A stretch of DNA of 64,000 nucleotides, taken from Subdoligranulum sp. GTDB taxonomy: Bacteria; Bacillota; Clostridia; Oscillospirales; Ruminococcaceae. Where the stretch lies: positions 10,997 to 74,996 of the forward strand of contig SFIE01000004.1 of assembly GCA_004555405.1 (NCBI GenBank), in the 5' to 3' direction. The position numbers and the translations under genes were made by a program. Positions within the stretch are counted from its first letter, which is position 1. Each line of letters begins with the position of its first letter. Under the pieces are notes generated by a model, which saw only the letters and a list, made by a program, of their open reading frames with translations, was not told where the DNA came from and searched no databases. Positions 1 through 6,754 of the stretch are shown one piece after another.

Positions 1-350
1 GCGTCCACATTCGCGCTGTTGTCGCAGGCTTCGATCAGCTTATCGGCACGATGGCGGGCCTTGCAGGCACGGCAGTCCAGCAAAGGATCGCTGAACGAGG
101 ATACATGGCCGGTGGTGATCCAGGTTTGCGGGTTCATGATGATGGCTGCATCCAAACCCACATTCAATCCGGATTCCTGCACGAACTTTTTCATCCATGC
201 CTTTTTCACATTGTTCTTAAATTCCACACCCAGAGGGCCGTAGTCCCAGCTGTTGGCCAGGCCGCCGTAAATCTCGCTGCCGGGGTACACAAAGCCGCGG
301 TTCTTGCAAAGACTTACGATCATATCCAAGGTTTTTTCGCTGTTTTTCAT
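1..350 (-). CDS. glyS: Glycyl-tRNA synthetase, N-terminal part (cut by window edge)
   Basis: Charges tRNA-Gly with glycine in the cytoplasm. About 116 N-terminal residues are visible on the minus strand; the gene runs off the left edge. The translation contains GSEIYGGLANSWDYGPLG, the characteristic N-terminal stretch of the homodimeric class II (archaeal/Bacillus-type) enzyme, followed by a TTGH..F.D segment. The ATG at 350-348 is preceded by a GAGGAG ribosome site at correct spacing. A sigma-A promoter lies at 450-478. The leader is only about 90 bases and shows no obvious T-box, which many Firmicute synthetase genes carry. Family call is firm; the rest of the protein is unseen. Confidence 0.93.
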   Translation of the reverse strand, partial: MKNSEKTLDMIVSLCKNRGFVYPGSEIYGGLANSWDYGPLGVEFKNNVKKAWMKKFVQESGLNVGLDAAIIMNPQTWITTGHVSSFSDPLLDCRACKARHRADKLIEACDNSANVD

Positions 351-449
351 TTTTTTCTCCTCACTGCACGGCTGGCTGCCGCACCGAAATTGATAATGGT
401 TTTCGGGGCATGGCATGATCTGCCGCCCCAAAAAGCTAACATAAAAGAT

Positions 450-478
450 AGTATAGCACACTCTTTATGCCCGGGCAA
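450..478 (-). promoter_or_regulatory. Promoter of glyS
   Basis: On the minus strand TTGCCC (478-473) and TATACT (455-450) are separated by 17 bases. It is about 100 bases upstream of the glyS start and back to back with the promoter of the Rrf2 gene. Confidence 0.6.
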
Positions 479-542
479 CCGCCAAACGATATTTTTCGCC
501 GGTTTTATGCCGCCCCGGCGGGTGCTTTGCCCAAAGCTTTGT

Positions 543-571
543 TTGAAACCTGCTTTGAAAAGTGCTATACT
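543..571 (+). promoter_or_regulatory. Promoter of the Rrf2-family regulator
   Basis: TTGAAA (543-548) and TATACT (566-571) with a 17-base spacer, about 67 bases upstream of the ATG at 638. Confidence 0.65.
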
Positions 572-637
572 ATGAAAATAATCAACAGGGGCTGCGAAGT
601 GCAGCCCGGAAAAACAGACAAAGGAAGTTGCTGTTCT

Positions 638-1069
638 ATGAAATTTTCCACAAAAGGCCGCTATGCGCTGCGGCTGATGGTCGAGCTTGCAGGCCACGAC
701 CCCAACGAAAATGTGCCGCTGAAGGAGATCGGCGCCAGCCAGCAGATCAGCGTGAAATATCTGGAGCAGATCATCACCGGGCTTTCCCGCGCGGGCCTTG
801 TAAAAGCCGGGCGCGGCAGCCAGGGCGGCTATCGGCTCACCCGCAAGCCCTGCGAGTATACCGCAGGTGAGATCCTGCGCGCCATGGAGGGCAGCCTTGC
901 TCCCATTCCCTGTCTGGACGGCGAGGAAAACCTTTGTCCCAACAGCGGCAGCTGCTTTACCCTGCCGTTTTGGAGCGGCCTTGGCAAGGTGATCGATCAG
1001 TATGTTGACAGCATCACCCTGGAGGATCTGTATCAGCAAACCATGAATACGCCCGGCGCGGCACTGTGA
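638..1069 (+). CDS. Rrf2/IscR-family transcriptional regulator
   Basis: A 143-residue DNA-binding regulator. It begins MKFSTKGRYALRLMVELA, the typical Rrf2 winged-helix start, and carries the recognition-helix region ISVKYLEQIITGL and the wing GRGSQGGYRL. Three cysteines in the C-terminal half (spaced C-x7-C-x5-C, in PCLDGEENLCPNSGSC) sit where IscR binds its Fe-S cluster, so it may sense Fe-S or cysteine status. The ATG at 638 follows GGAAG; an in-frame upstream extension to 467 has no ribosome site and crosses the promoter. The isc genes at 2635-4280 are the most likely targets, which is inference from proximity and from repeats in their promoter. CymR-like cysteine control is the alternative. 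Confidence 0.9.
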   Translation: MKFSTKGRYALRLMVELAGHDPNENVPLKEIGASQQISVKYLEQIITGLSRAGLVKAGRGSQGGYRLTRKPCEYTAGEILRAMEGSLAPIPCLDGEENLCPNSGSCFTLPFWSGLGKVIDQYVDSITLEDLYQQTMNTPGAAL

Positions 1070-1080
1070 GCATCTTCCAA

Positions 1081-1114
1081 AAACGGCACAGCTGAAATTT
1101 CAGCTGTGCCGTTT
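1081..1114. terminator. Bidirectional terminator between rrf2 and aroD
   Basis: A perfect 34-base palindrome, AAACGGCACAGCTGAAA joined to its reverse complement, lies between two converging genes. T-rich sequence follows on the plus strand (GATTTTATC). Confidence 0.75.
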
Positions 1115-1130
1115 GATTTTATCTGATTTT

Positions 1131-1892
1131 TCAGCACGAGGTGTGCAGGGTCTGCAAAGCGTTTCGCAGCCGCTCCACCGGGATCTGCCCGGGTGCGCTC
1201 ACCTGCCCCACCGCGCCGAAGGTCATGGCCGAGCCAAAAGCCTCGCCGCTCAGGCGGCTGATCACACCGGCCGGACCCATGCTCATGGTGATAATGGGGC
1301 GATCGGCATATTTTGTATACATTTCCTGTGTGGCATCCAGCAGGGTGATCACATCGGCCTTGCTTTGGGGCATCACAGCGATCTTGGGAATATCGGCTCC
1401 CATATCCTGCATTTTGCGCAGTCGGTAAAGCAGATCCGCCTTATCGGGCGTTTTTTCAAATTCGTGGTTCGAGCCCACCACCGCCACCCCGGCGGCATGA
1501 ATGTTGGCGATATTTTCGCGCACCAATTCCTCGCCCGCGAAAATTTCCACATCGATCAGATCCACATATCCGCTTTCGGCCACTGCCTTGTTGAGCGCGG
1601 TGTAATTTTCCGGCGAAATGCTCTGCTCGCCGCCCTCACGGGCTGTGCGGAAGGTAAACAGGATCGGCGTTTCCCCCAAAGCTGCGCGCAAAGCCCCGGC
1701 AACCTCCAGAACCTTGCCGATGTCCAGAGCGTGCTCGTAAAAATCCACGCGCCATTCCACAACATCATAGGTATAATACTTCAGTTCGTCTGCCTTATCC
1801 AGAATTTGCTGCATGGTTTTGCCCACGATCGGAACAATGATCTTGGGTGCGCCTTCGCCCACCACCAGATCACGAATTTTCAGGGTGTTCAT
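1131..1892 (-). CDS. aroD: 3-dehydroquinate dehydratase, type I
   Basis: Removes water from 3-dehydroquinate to give 3-dehydroshikimate in the shikimate pathway. The protein has 253 residues, the usual type I length. The Schiff-base lysine lies in IPKIAVMPQ and the catalytic histidine in GSNHEFEKTP; the N-terminal substrate-binding E-W-R-D stretch (VVEWRVDFYE) is present. The start is ATG at 1892, preceded by GGAAAGGAAG; an in-frame extension to 1928 would begin inside the upstream repeat and is rejected. A promoter at 2134-2163 lies beyond the 172-bp repeat, so the repeat would be transcribed as part of the aroD leader. It stands alone, with no other aro gene nearby. Confidence 0.95.
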   Translation of the reverse strand: MNTLKIRDLVVGEGAPKIIVPIVGKTMQQILDKADELKYYTYDVVEWRVDFYEHALDIGKVLEVAGALRAALGETPILFTFRTAREGGEQSISPENYTALNKAVAESGYVDLIDVEIFAGEELVRENIANIHAAGVAVVGSNHEFEKTPDKADLLYRLRKMQDMGADIPKIAVMPQSKADVITLLDATQEMYTKYADRPIITMSMGPAGVISRLSGEAFGSAMTFGAVGQVSAPGQIPVERLRNALQTLHTSC

Positions 1893-1923
1893 ACGCGATG
1901 CTTCCTTTCCTGTTTTTCTTTTG

Positions 1924-2095
1924 GGCAATACCGCATAATTCTAAGTGCCAATACGGTGAGCGAGGAACGGCAGATGCTAAGCCAAAAGCGCAGATAATAC
2001 TTTGTGTATTATCGAGTATTTTGGGGGCGCAGATGCCGTGCCGCAGCCGCCGGAGCGCCGCTTAAGCCGCAAGGCGGGAATTGTGCGGTGTTGCC
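1924..2095 (+). repeat. 172-bp inverted-repeat-ended element, copy 1
   Basis: The left end is GGCAATACCGCATAATTC and the right end GAATTGTGCGGTGTTGCC; these are inverted repeats matching at 16 of 18 positions. The element is the same length as the copy at 61387-61558 and aligns to it without gaps at about 88% identity (roughly 20 differences counted by hand). Its first 99 bases are repeated at 50575. An internal hairpin, GATAATAC-TTTGT-GTATTATC, lies near the middle. No convincing ORF is present. It lies 31 bases upstream of the aroD start, between aroD and its promoter. It has the form of a small non-autonomous element (MITE-like), but the family is not one I recognise. Confidence 0.88.
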
Positions 2096-2133
2096 TTTAC
2101 ATTTGGCCTTTTTAACACTTTCCCTGTGGCCAT

Positions 2134-2163
2134 AGAATAGCACTTTCTGAGCGGCATAGTCAA
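2134..2163 (-). promoter_or_regulatory. Probable aroD promoter upstream of the repeat
   Basis: On the minus strand TTGACT (2163-2158) and TATTCT (2139-2134) are separated by 18 bases, with TGC just before the -10 as in extended promoters. Transcription would run through the whole 172-bp repeat before reaching aroD. The rest of 2096-2212 shows nothing else. Confidence 0.6.
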
Positions 2164-2212
2164 CCGATTTTAATAAAAATTCCATGAAATCCCGCACGGC
2201 ATCGGCACGGAT

Positions 2213-2256
2213 AAAAAATGCCCGGCACTTTACCAAAAAATGTGCCGGGTATTTTT
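2213..2256. terminator. Terminator downstream of the rhodanese gene
   Basis: The arms CCCGGCAC (2221-2228) and GTGCCGGG (2242-2249) flank an AT-rich loop. A run of T follows on both strands (A6 at 2213-2218 read on the minus strand; T5 at 2252-2256 on plus). Confidence 0.8.
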
Positions 2257-2265
2257 GTGTTTGCA

Positions 2266-2577
2266 TCAGGTATATTCCAGCTCGTAGGGCCAGTACATCA
2301 CACCGCCCATATCCAGCAGGGCGGTATAGCCCATGCTTTCCAGCTTTACGGCTGCCATAGCGCTGCGCACACCGCTGCGGCAATACAACACCAGCGGGGC
2401 GGCCCGATTTGGCAGCACCTGGGCTGCGCGGGTCTCGATCTCCCCTAAGGGCAGATTGATCGCACCGGCAACATGGCCGCCCGCAAATTCATCGGGCTGG
2501 CGAACATCCACAGGCGTGGCCTTGCCGCCATCAAACAGGCGGGCAGCCTGTGCGGCGGTAATACGAGGGATCGACAT
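2266..2577 (-). CDS. Single-domain rhodanese
   Basis: A 103-residue rhodanese-fold protein, probably a sulfurtransferase or persulfide carrier. The active-site loop CRSGVRS is intact, preceded by the usual VLYC strand; the N-terminal VDVRQPDEF and HVAGAINLPL motifs are complete. The start is ATG at 2577, placed 7 bases from GGAGG, rather than the earlier in-frame ATG at 2598. It lies 57 bases downstream of iscU on the same strand, so it is probably co-transcribed with iscSU and handles sulfur from the desulfurase; that role is inferred. A terminator follows. Confidence 0.9.
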   Translation of the reverse strand: MSIPRITAAQAARLFDGGKATPVDVRQPDEFAGGHVAGAINLPLGEIETRAAQVLPNRAAPLVLYCRSGVRSAMAAVKLESMGYTALLDMGGVMYWPYELEYT

Positions 2578-2634
2578 GGCGTATCCTCCTTTTTTCATCA
2601 GCTTTTCCGCTGCACCGCCCGGTGTGCAAGTGGT

Positions 2635-3072
2635 TTAGTGTGCCGAACAGCTTTCACAGCTGGTTTCGATCTTGCCCACGAACGGTTCAGGGTCAATGCC
2701 CTGGCGGCGGTAGTAATCGGCCAAAGCCGCCTTCACAGCTTCCTCGGCCAGTACAGAACAGTGTACCTTGATGGGGGGCAATCCGTCAAGTGCTTCCACC
2801 ACGGCCTTGTTGGTAAGCTTCAGGCATTCCTCGATGCTTTTGCCCTTGATCAGATCGGTAGCCATGCTGCTGGTGGCAATGGCCGCGCCGCAGCCAAAGG
2901 TCATAAACTTGGCATCCACCACCATATTGTTTTCAATTTTCAGATACATGCGCATAATATCGCCGCACTTGGGGTTGCCCACCTCGCCCACGGCGTTTGC
3001 ATCGGGCATTTCGCCCACATTGTGCGGATGTGCAAAATGCTCCATCACCTTTTCACTATACATACCTGCCAT
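2635..3072 (-). CDS. iscU: Fe-S cluster assembly scaffold IscU/NifU N-terminal type
   Basis: Scaffold on which Fe-S clusters are built from sulfur delivered by the neighbouring cysteine desulfurase. The protein has 145 residues. The three cluster cysteines are visible in NPKCGD, FGCGAA and KVHCSVLAEEA, with the conserved Asp after the first (CGD). The C-terminus carries two extra cysteines (ETSCESCSAH). The ATG at 3072 overlaps the iscS stop codon by one base (TAATG), and its ribosome site AAGGAGAG lies inside the end of iscS, which implies translational coupling. A shorter start at Met4 is possible. The gene belongs to the NifU-like scaffold group that partners NifS/IscS in clostridia. Confidence 0.95.
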   Translation of the reverse strand: MAGMYSEKVMEHFAHPHNVGEMPDANAVGEVGNPKCGDIMRMYLKIENNMVVDAKFMTFGCGAAIATSSMATDLIKGKSIEECLKLTNKAVVEALDGLPPIKVHCSVLAEEAVKAALADYYRRQGIDPEPFVGKIETSCESCSAH

Positions 3073-4280
3073 TATTGCTTCTCTCCTTTCAGGCTGAACA
3101 CGCGCGCCTTGCCCTCGCTTTGCAGCCACATACAGCTCATTGCACGGCGGCGGGGGATGATTTCTTCCAGAGTATCACAAAGATATTCAGCTTCCTGCAT
3201 GGTGTTTTGGGGGCCAAAGGTAAAGCGCATACTGCCGTGGCCGATCTCTTCGGGCAAGCCGATAGAAAGCAGCACATGGCTGGGGTCAAGGCTGTCGCTG
3301 TTGCAGGCGCTGCCCGTGCTGGCGCAGATGCCGTGCATATCCAGATCCAGCAGAATGGTTTCGCCCTCCAGGCCCGGGAAGCTGATGTTGGCATTGCCGG
3401 GCAGGCGCTTATCACGCCCGCCGTTCAGGCGTGCCTGCGGAATGTTTTTCAGCACACGGTCGATCACATAATCCCGCAGCTTCTGCTCGTGCTCCATACG
3501 GGCGGGCAGGTTCTGCGTGGCGGCTTCCAGCGCTGCGCCAATGGCGGCAATGCCCGCCACATTTTCGGTGCCCGCACGGCGGCGTGACTCCTGCCCGCCG
3601 CCATCCAGAAAGTTCCACGGCGAAATGCCCTTGCGGATATACAGCGCGCCGATGCCCTTGGGGGCATTGAATTTATGGCCGGACAGCGAAAGCATATCCA
3701 CGCCCAACTCTTTTACATCCACAGGGATCGCGCCCACCGCCTGCACGGCATCGGTGTGGAACCAGATCTTATGCGCGTGCGCCACGGCAGCCAGCTCTTT
3801 GATGGGCTGAATGGTGCCGATCTCGTTGTTGGCCATCATAATGCTGATCAGCGCTGTGTCGGGGCGAATGGCCGCCTCCACATCCTCGGGGTGGATATAG
3901 CCCTCGCTGTCCGGCTTGATATAGCTCACTTCAAAGCCGATGCGTTCCAGCATGGCCATGCTGTGCAGAATGGCATGATGCTCAAATGCGCTGGTGATCA
4001 GGTGCTTTTTTCCTTGTGCTGCCAGCTTGAATGCTGTGCCCTTCACAGCCCAGTTGTCGGCCTCGCTGCCGCAGCCGGTAAAAAAGATCTCACCGGGATC
4101 GGCATTCAGTGCCTTGGCCACCTGTGCGCGGCCGGTGTCTACCAGCTGCTTGGCTTCGTAGCCCACAGAATAGTGGCTGCTGGGATTGCCGCAAGGGCCG
4201 TCCAACGCTTTATTCACGGCTGCCAATGCCTGCGGGCAGCAGGGGGTAGTGGCAGCGTTATCCAAATATACCAGTTTCAT
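3072..4280 (-). CDS. iscS: Cysteine desulfurase (NifS/IscS family)
   Basis: PLP enzyme that strips sulfur from cysteine, giving alanine and a protein persulfide for Fe-S assembly. It has 402 residues. N-terminal VYLDNAATTP, the PLP lysine in LSGHKFNAPKG, and the persulfide cysteine in the loop STGSACNS are all present. HTDAVQAVG and the SAFEHHAI histidine loop match the family. The start is ATG at 4280 with GGAAAGGAAA upstream; the in-frame extension to 4358 lacks a ribosome site. It is first in an iscS-iscU-rhodanese unit driven from a promoter at 4400-4428 that is overlapped by repeated TAGGAATT boxes, consistent with Rrf2-type repression. Confidence 0.95.
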   Translation of the reverse strand: MKLVYLDNAATTPCCPQALAAVNKALDGPCGNPSSHYSVGYEAKQLVDTGRAQVAKALNADPGEIFFTGCGSEADNWAVKGTAFKLAAQGKKHLITSAFEHHAILHSMAMLERIGFEVSYIKPDSEGYIHPEDVEAAIRPDTALISIMMANNEIGTIQPIKELAAVAHAHKIWFHTDAVQAVGAIPVDVKELGVDMLSLSGHKFNAPKGIGALYIRKGISPWNFLDGGGQESRRRAGTENVAGIAAIGAALEAATQNLPARMEHEQKLRDYVIDRVLKNIPQARLNGGRDKRLPGNANISFPGLEGETILLDLDMHGICASTGSACNSDSLDPSHVLLSIGLPEEIGHGSMRFTFGPQNTMQEAEYLCDTLEEIIPRRRAMSCMWLQSEGKARVFSLKGEKQ

Positions 4281-4365
4281 AGGCGTGTTTTCCTTTCCAT
4301 CACAGTAAGCCGAAATGCCCGGCGAGCGGCACAGGCAGCCCGGCTTTGGATCCTCCATAAAAGTT

Positions 4366-4424
4366 TTCCTACTGCATTTGTAGGAATTCCTTCCCTATCA
4401 ATATATACTATTCTGGTAGGAATT
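4366..4424. promoter_or_regulatory. Operator-like TAGGAATT repeats in the iscS promoter region
   Basis: TTCCTAC (4366-4372) and GTAGGAA (4380-4386) form a 7+7 base inverted repeat downstream of the -10. TAGGAATT occurs at 4381-4388 and again at 4417-4424, the second overlapping the junction of spacer and -35. The spacing between the direct copies is 36 bases. Such repeats across a promoter suggest a repressor site; the Rrf2 protein at 638-1069 is the obvious candidate, by inference. Confidence 0.45.
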
Positions 4425-4428
4425 GCAA
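4400..4428 (-). promoter_or_regulatory. Promoter of iscS-iscU-rhodanese
   Basis: On the minus strand TTGCAA (4428-4423) and TATATT (4405-4400) are separated by 17 bases. The leader to the iscS start would be about 113 bases. Confidence 0.65.
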
Positions 4429-4547
4429 GTTTTTCATAAAAATATTTCCGATTTTTTTTCTGCTTTTCTGCTTCGACTCTTTTTTTGCTTTGCATCAAAT
4501 AAAATATCTTATGTTTTTGCATTTTTACAGAATGGATGTGACAGAAA

Positions 4548-5915
4548 ATGAATATGATCTTTGGTGCTATGGGCCCCTGTGTGTGGCGGCGGGCCCTGCG
4601 CACAGCACAGCAAACGGCAGGCGCAGGCCTGCACACGCTGGGGATGCCGGGCGGCATGATGGGGGCCCGCGCAGCGGCACCCGGGCCCGGCTGCCCGCGC
4701 CGATGCGTTTGGCACGGGCTGGACTGCGCCATTGTATTTGACGGCCGCCTGACCAACCGGGCCGAATTGCGCAGCCTTGCCGAGCGGCGCGGCTTTCCTT
4801 TAGCCGATGGCGATGATGGCGAGCTTGCGCTGGCCCTGTATATGCTGTTTGGGCAGGAGTGCGTGCAAATGCTGCACGGCTCTTTTGCACTGGCTGTTTT
4901 TGATTACCAGCAAAATATCCTGTTTCTTGCGCGTGACCGGCTGGGCCTTGCCCCGCTTTGGCTGGTACGCCGGGGGCCGATGCTGGCCTTTGCCAGCCGT
5001 GTGCAGCCGCTGCTGGCCCTGCCGGAGATCGAGCCCGTGATCACCCGGCAGGGGCTTGGGCAGCTGATTCTCTCCCCTGCCCCGGTGGGCACGGTGTTCC
5101 GGGATGTGCAGGCATTTCCCGCCGGGCACACCGCTATTTTCCGCGGCGGCAGCCTTACGCTGCGCCGTTCCTGGTTTTTGCGTTCTCGCCCCCTGCTGGG
5201 CGGCGAAGCAGCTGAAATGCGCGCCGAAACGCTGCGCCGCAATGCTTTGGATGCCTACGGCGAGGGCGGTGCCATGCTGCAATGCCCCAGTGCCCCCAAA
5301 ATGCCGGATCCTTCCCTTTTTGCCGCTGCGGTGGCCGCTGCGGATCTGCCCGGGCAGATCTCGCCCGCACTGCTGGCGCTTTTGCAGCAAACAGCCGGGC
5401 GCTCGGCCTTTGCACTGGCCGATGTGGGCGCGGCAGGGCTTTTTGCCCTTTCGCCCGAGCCCGGTGGTCTTTCTCTGCTTCGTGAAAACGCTCTGCCGGC
5501 TTCCGGGCTGCCGCGCCGCCCCCTGCCGCCCTGCGCTGATGAGGATGCCGCACACACACGCCTTTTGCGGCGGCAGACCTTGCGTGAGGTTCTTTTGCCC
5601 CGCGCTGCCTGCTGGGATGCCATGGGCCGGGCCGCCGGGCTGGCCGTACATTTTCCCTATCTGGATCACCGGCTGGTGGAATACGAATACAACCTGCGCA
5701 CCCCCATGGCGGGCTGCGCCGCTGCCGAGCCTGCCGCCGAGCCACTGCCGCAAAGCGCGCTGGAAAGCCTTGCCAGCCCGCAGGCTTTTCTGGCGCCGGT
5801 TTTGCAGCCGCAGGCCGTTGCTGCGGCGCTGGAAAGCGGGCAGCCAACACCGCTTTTGCACCGGCTGGCGCTTATAAACGCATGGGCCGAAGCCCACGCC
5901 CTGCGCCTTGCATGA
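4548..5915 (+). CDS. Degenerate asparagine synthetase-like protein
   Basis: A 455-residue protein with the two-domain layout of AsnB but missing key residues. Residues 60-145 match the glutaminase fold (FDGRLTNRAEL, GSFALAVFD, LARDRLGLAPLW). However, the N-terminus reads MNMIFGAMG, so the nucleophilic Cys2 of MCGI is absent. In the second domain the ATP pyrophosphate loop SGGxDS should fall near residues 245-255, where only PSAPKMPDPS is found. A late motif FPYLDHRLVEYEYNL, typical of AsnB, survives. Neither ammonia release nor adenylation looks possible, so it is a pseudoenzyme or a decaying gene with an intact frame. The ribosome site is weak. It stands alone, between the divergent iscS and a terminator. 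Confidence 0.75.
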   Translation: MNMIFGAMGPCVWRRALRTAQQTAGAGLHTLGMPGGMMGARAAAPGPGCPRRCVWHGLDCAIVFDGRLTNRAELRSLAERRGFPLADGDDGELALALYMLFGQECVQMLHGSFALAVFDYQQNILFLARDRLGLAPLWLVRRGPMLAFASRVQPLLALPEIEPVITRQGLGQLILSPAPVGTVFRDVQAFPAGHTAIFRGGSLTLRRSWFLRSRPLLGGEAAEMRAETLRRNALDAYGEGGAMLQCPSAPKMPDPSLFAAAVAAADLPGQISPALLALLQQTAGRSAFALADVGAAGLFALSPEPGGLSLLRENALPASGLPRRPLPPCADEDAAHTRLLRRQTLREVLLPRAACWDAMGRAAGLAVHFPYLDHRLVEYEYNLRTPMAGCAAAEPAAEPLPQSALESLASPQAFLAPVLQPQAVAAALESGQPTPLLHRLALINAWAEAHALRLA

Positions 5916-5931
5916 GCCCCATAAAGCAAAC

Positions 5932-5980
5932 AGATCCCCTGCCGGGAAAAGCACCCTCGGCAGGGGATCTGTATTTTGCG
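5932..5980. terminator. Terminator after the AsnB-like gene
   Basis: The arms AGATCCCCTGCCG (5932-5944) and CGGCAGGGGATCT (5958-5970) are perfect complements, followed by GTATTTTG on the plus strand. Confidence 0.75.
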
Positions 5981-6000
5981 TTCTATCAGTGCTGTGCGGA

Positions 6001-6336
6001 TCAGCCGCCCAGCTCTACCATGCGGCGAATGCAGCGGCCTGCGCCCTGCATCACATCTTCAGGCAGAACGATCTCCTCGCCGCCCACGCCCTGCAGGCAG
6101 CGGTAGATATCCGGCAGCGTGGTCAGCTTCATGTCCATGCAGGTCAGCTGTACGGTCAGCGGGTAAAAACGCTTTTCCGGGCAGGCAAACGACAGATGCT
6201 CCACAATGCTGTTTTCGGTGCCGATGATAAACTCTTTGGCATCGCTTTTTTGTGCCGCTGCCATAATGCCGGTGGTAGAGCCCACATAGTCGGCCTGTGC
6301 CACCACCTCGGGGCGGCATTCGGGATGCACCAGCAA
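6001..6336 (-). pseudogene. nadA: Quinolinate synthase remnant (C-terminal third)
   Basis: About 111 residues in one frame match the end of NadA, the [4Fe-4S] enzyme that makes quinolinate in de novo NAD synthesis. Visible motifs are LVHPECRPEV, ADYVGSTTGI, FIIGTENSI, the cluster-cysteine segment QLTCMDMKLTTL, and the terminal LPEDVMQGA. The N-terminal two-thirds, including the other two cluster cysteines, is missing. Upstream the frame breaks directly into a niaR remnant, so an internal deletion joined the two genes. No start codon with a ribosome site remains. It cannot make an active enzyme. Confidence 0.85.
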
Positions 6337-6337
6337 G

Positions 6338-6621
6338 CGGGGCCAAAAAGCCCTGCTCGCGCAGCTCGCGTTCGATCAGATCCAGGCGCTCGGCGGTGGC
6401 GGCTTCTACCAGGTGATAGTGATAGCCGTCGGTCACGGTAGAAAGCACAGTGGAAGAGCTATCCTCAAACCGCTAAACCGCTGCAGAAACTCCACCACAT
6501 CCCGCCGGGACTGAATGTCCATTTCTGCGTTCACACGGCCATATACCCGGTGGCTGATGCTGATGCTTTTCACTCTGCCGTCGCTCATGTCATATATCAA
6601 GACTGCTGTAAAGATATCGTG
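6338..6621 (-). pseudogene. niaR: NiaR-type (3H-domain) niacin repressor remnant, frameshifted
   Basis: Two frames together give the ligand-binding 3H domain of the NiaR/YrxA repressor of NAD genes. The first is DMSDGRVKSISISHRVYG continuing to SRRDVVEFLQRF; after a one-base deletion near 6470 the second gives STVTDGYHYHLVEA, then RLDLIERELREQGFL. The three histidine-containing motifs of the 3H domain (SHRVYG, DGYHYH) are recognisable. The N-terminal helix-turn-helix is gone, and the downstream end runs straight into the nadA remnant. It abuts the nadE promoter, so the ancestral locus was probably niaR-nadA divergent from nadE. Assignment rests on motif recall, not on a profile search. Confidence 0.75.
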
Positions 6622-6637
6622 TTTCTTGGTTTGTAGC

Positions 6638-6666
6638 TTGCGATTTATCAGGCAGTATGCTACACT
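6638..6666 (+). promoter_or_regulatory. Promoter of nadE
   Basis: TTGCGA (6638-6643) and TACACT (6661-6666) with a 17-base spacer. The start codon is about 90 bases downstream. Confidence 0.6.
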
Positions 6667-6681
6667 AAATTTGTATAGCAT
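6657..6681. promoter_or_regulatory. Palindromic operator candidate over the nadE -10
   Basis: ATGCTACAC (6657-6665) and GTATAGCAT (6673-6681) are inverted repeats matching at 8 of 9 positions around TAAATTT, and they cover the -10 box. It may be the former NiaR operator or the site of another regulator; no consensus was compared. Confidence 0.45.
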
Positions 6682-6754
6682 TCTATATATCAGGGCTGCG
6701 CTGCCGGGCGCGGTGCCGCCCGGTCTATTTAAAAAATACTGCGAGGAACGGAAC

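Noticed and set aside
351..460. A T-box riboswitch ahead of glyS
   Set aside because: The leader is only about 90 bases and shows neither the T-box consensus nor a terminator-antiterminator pair.
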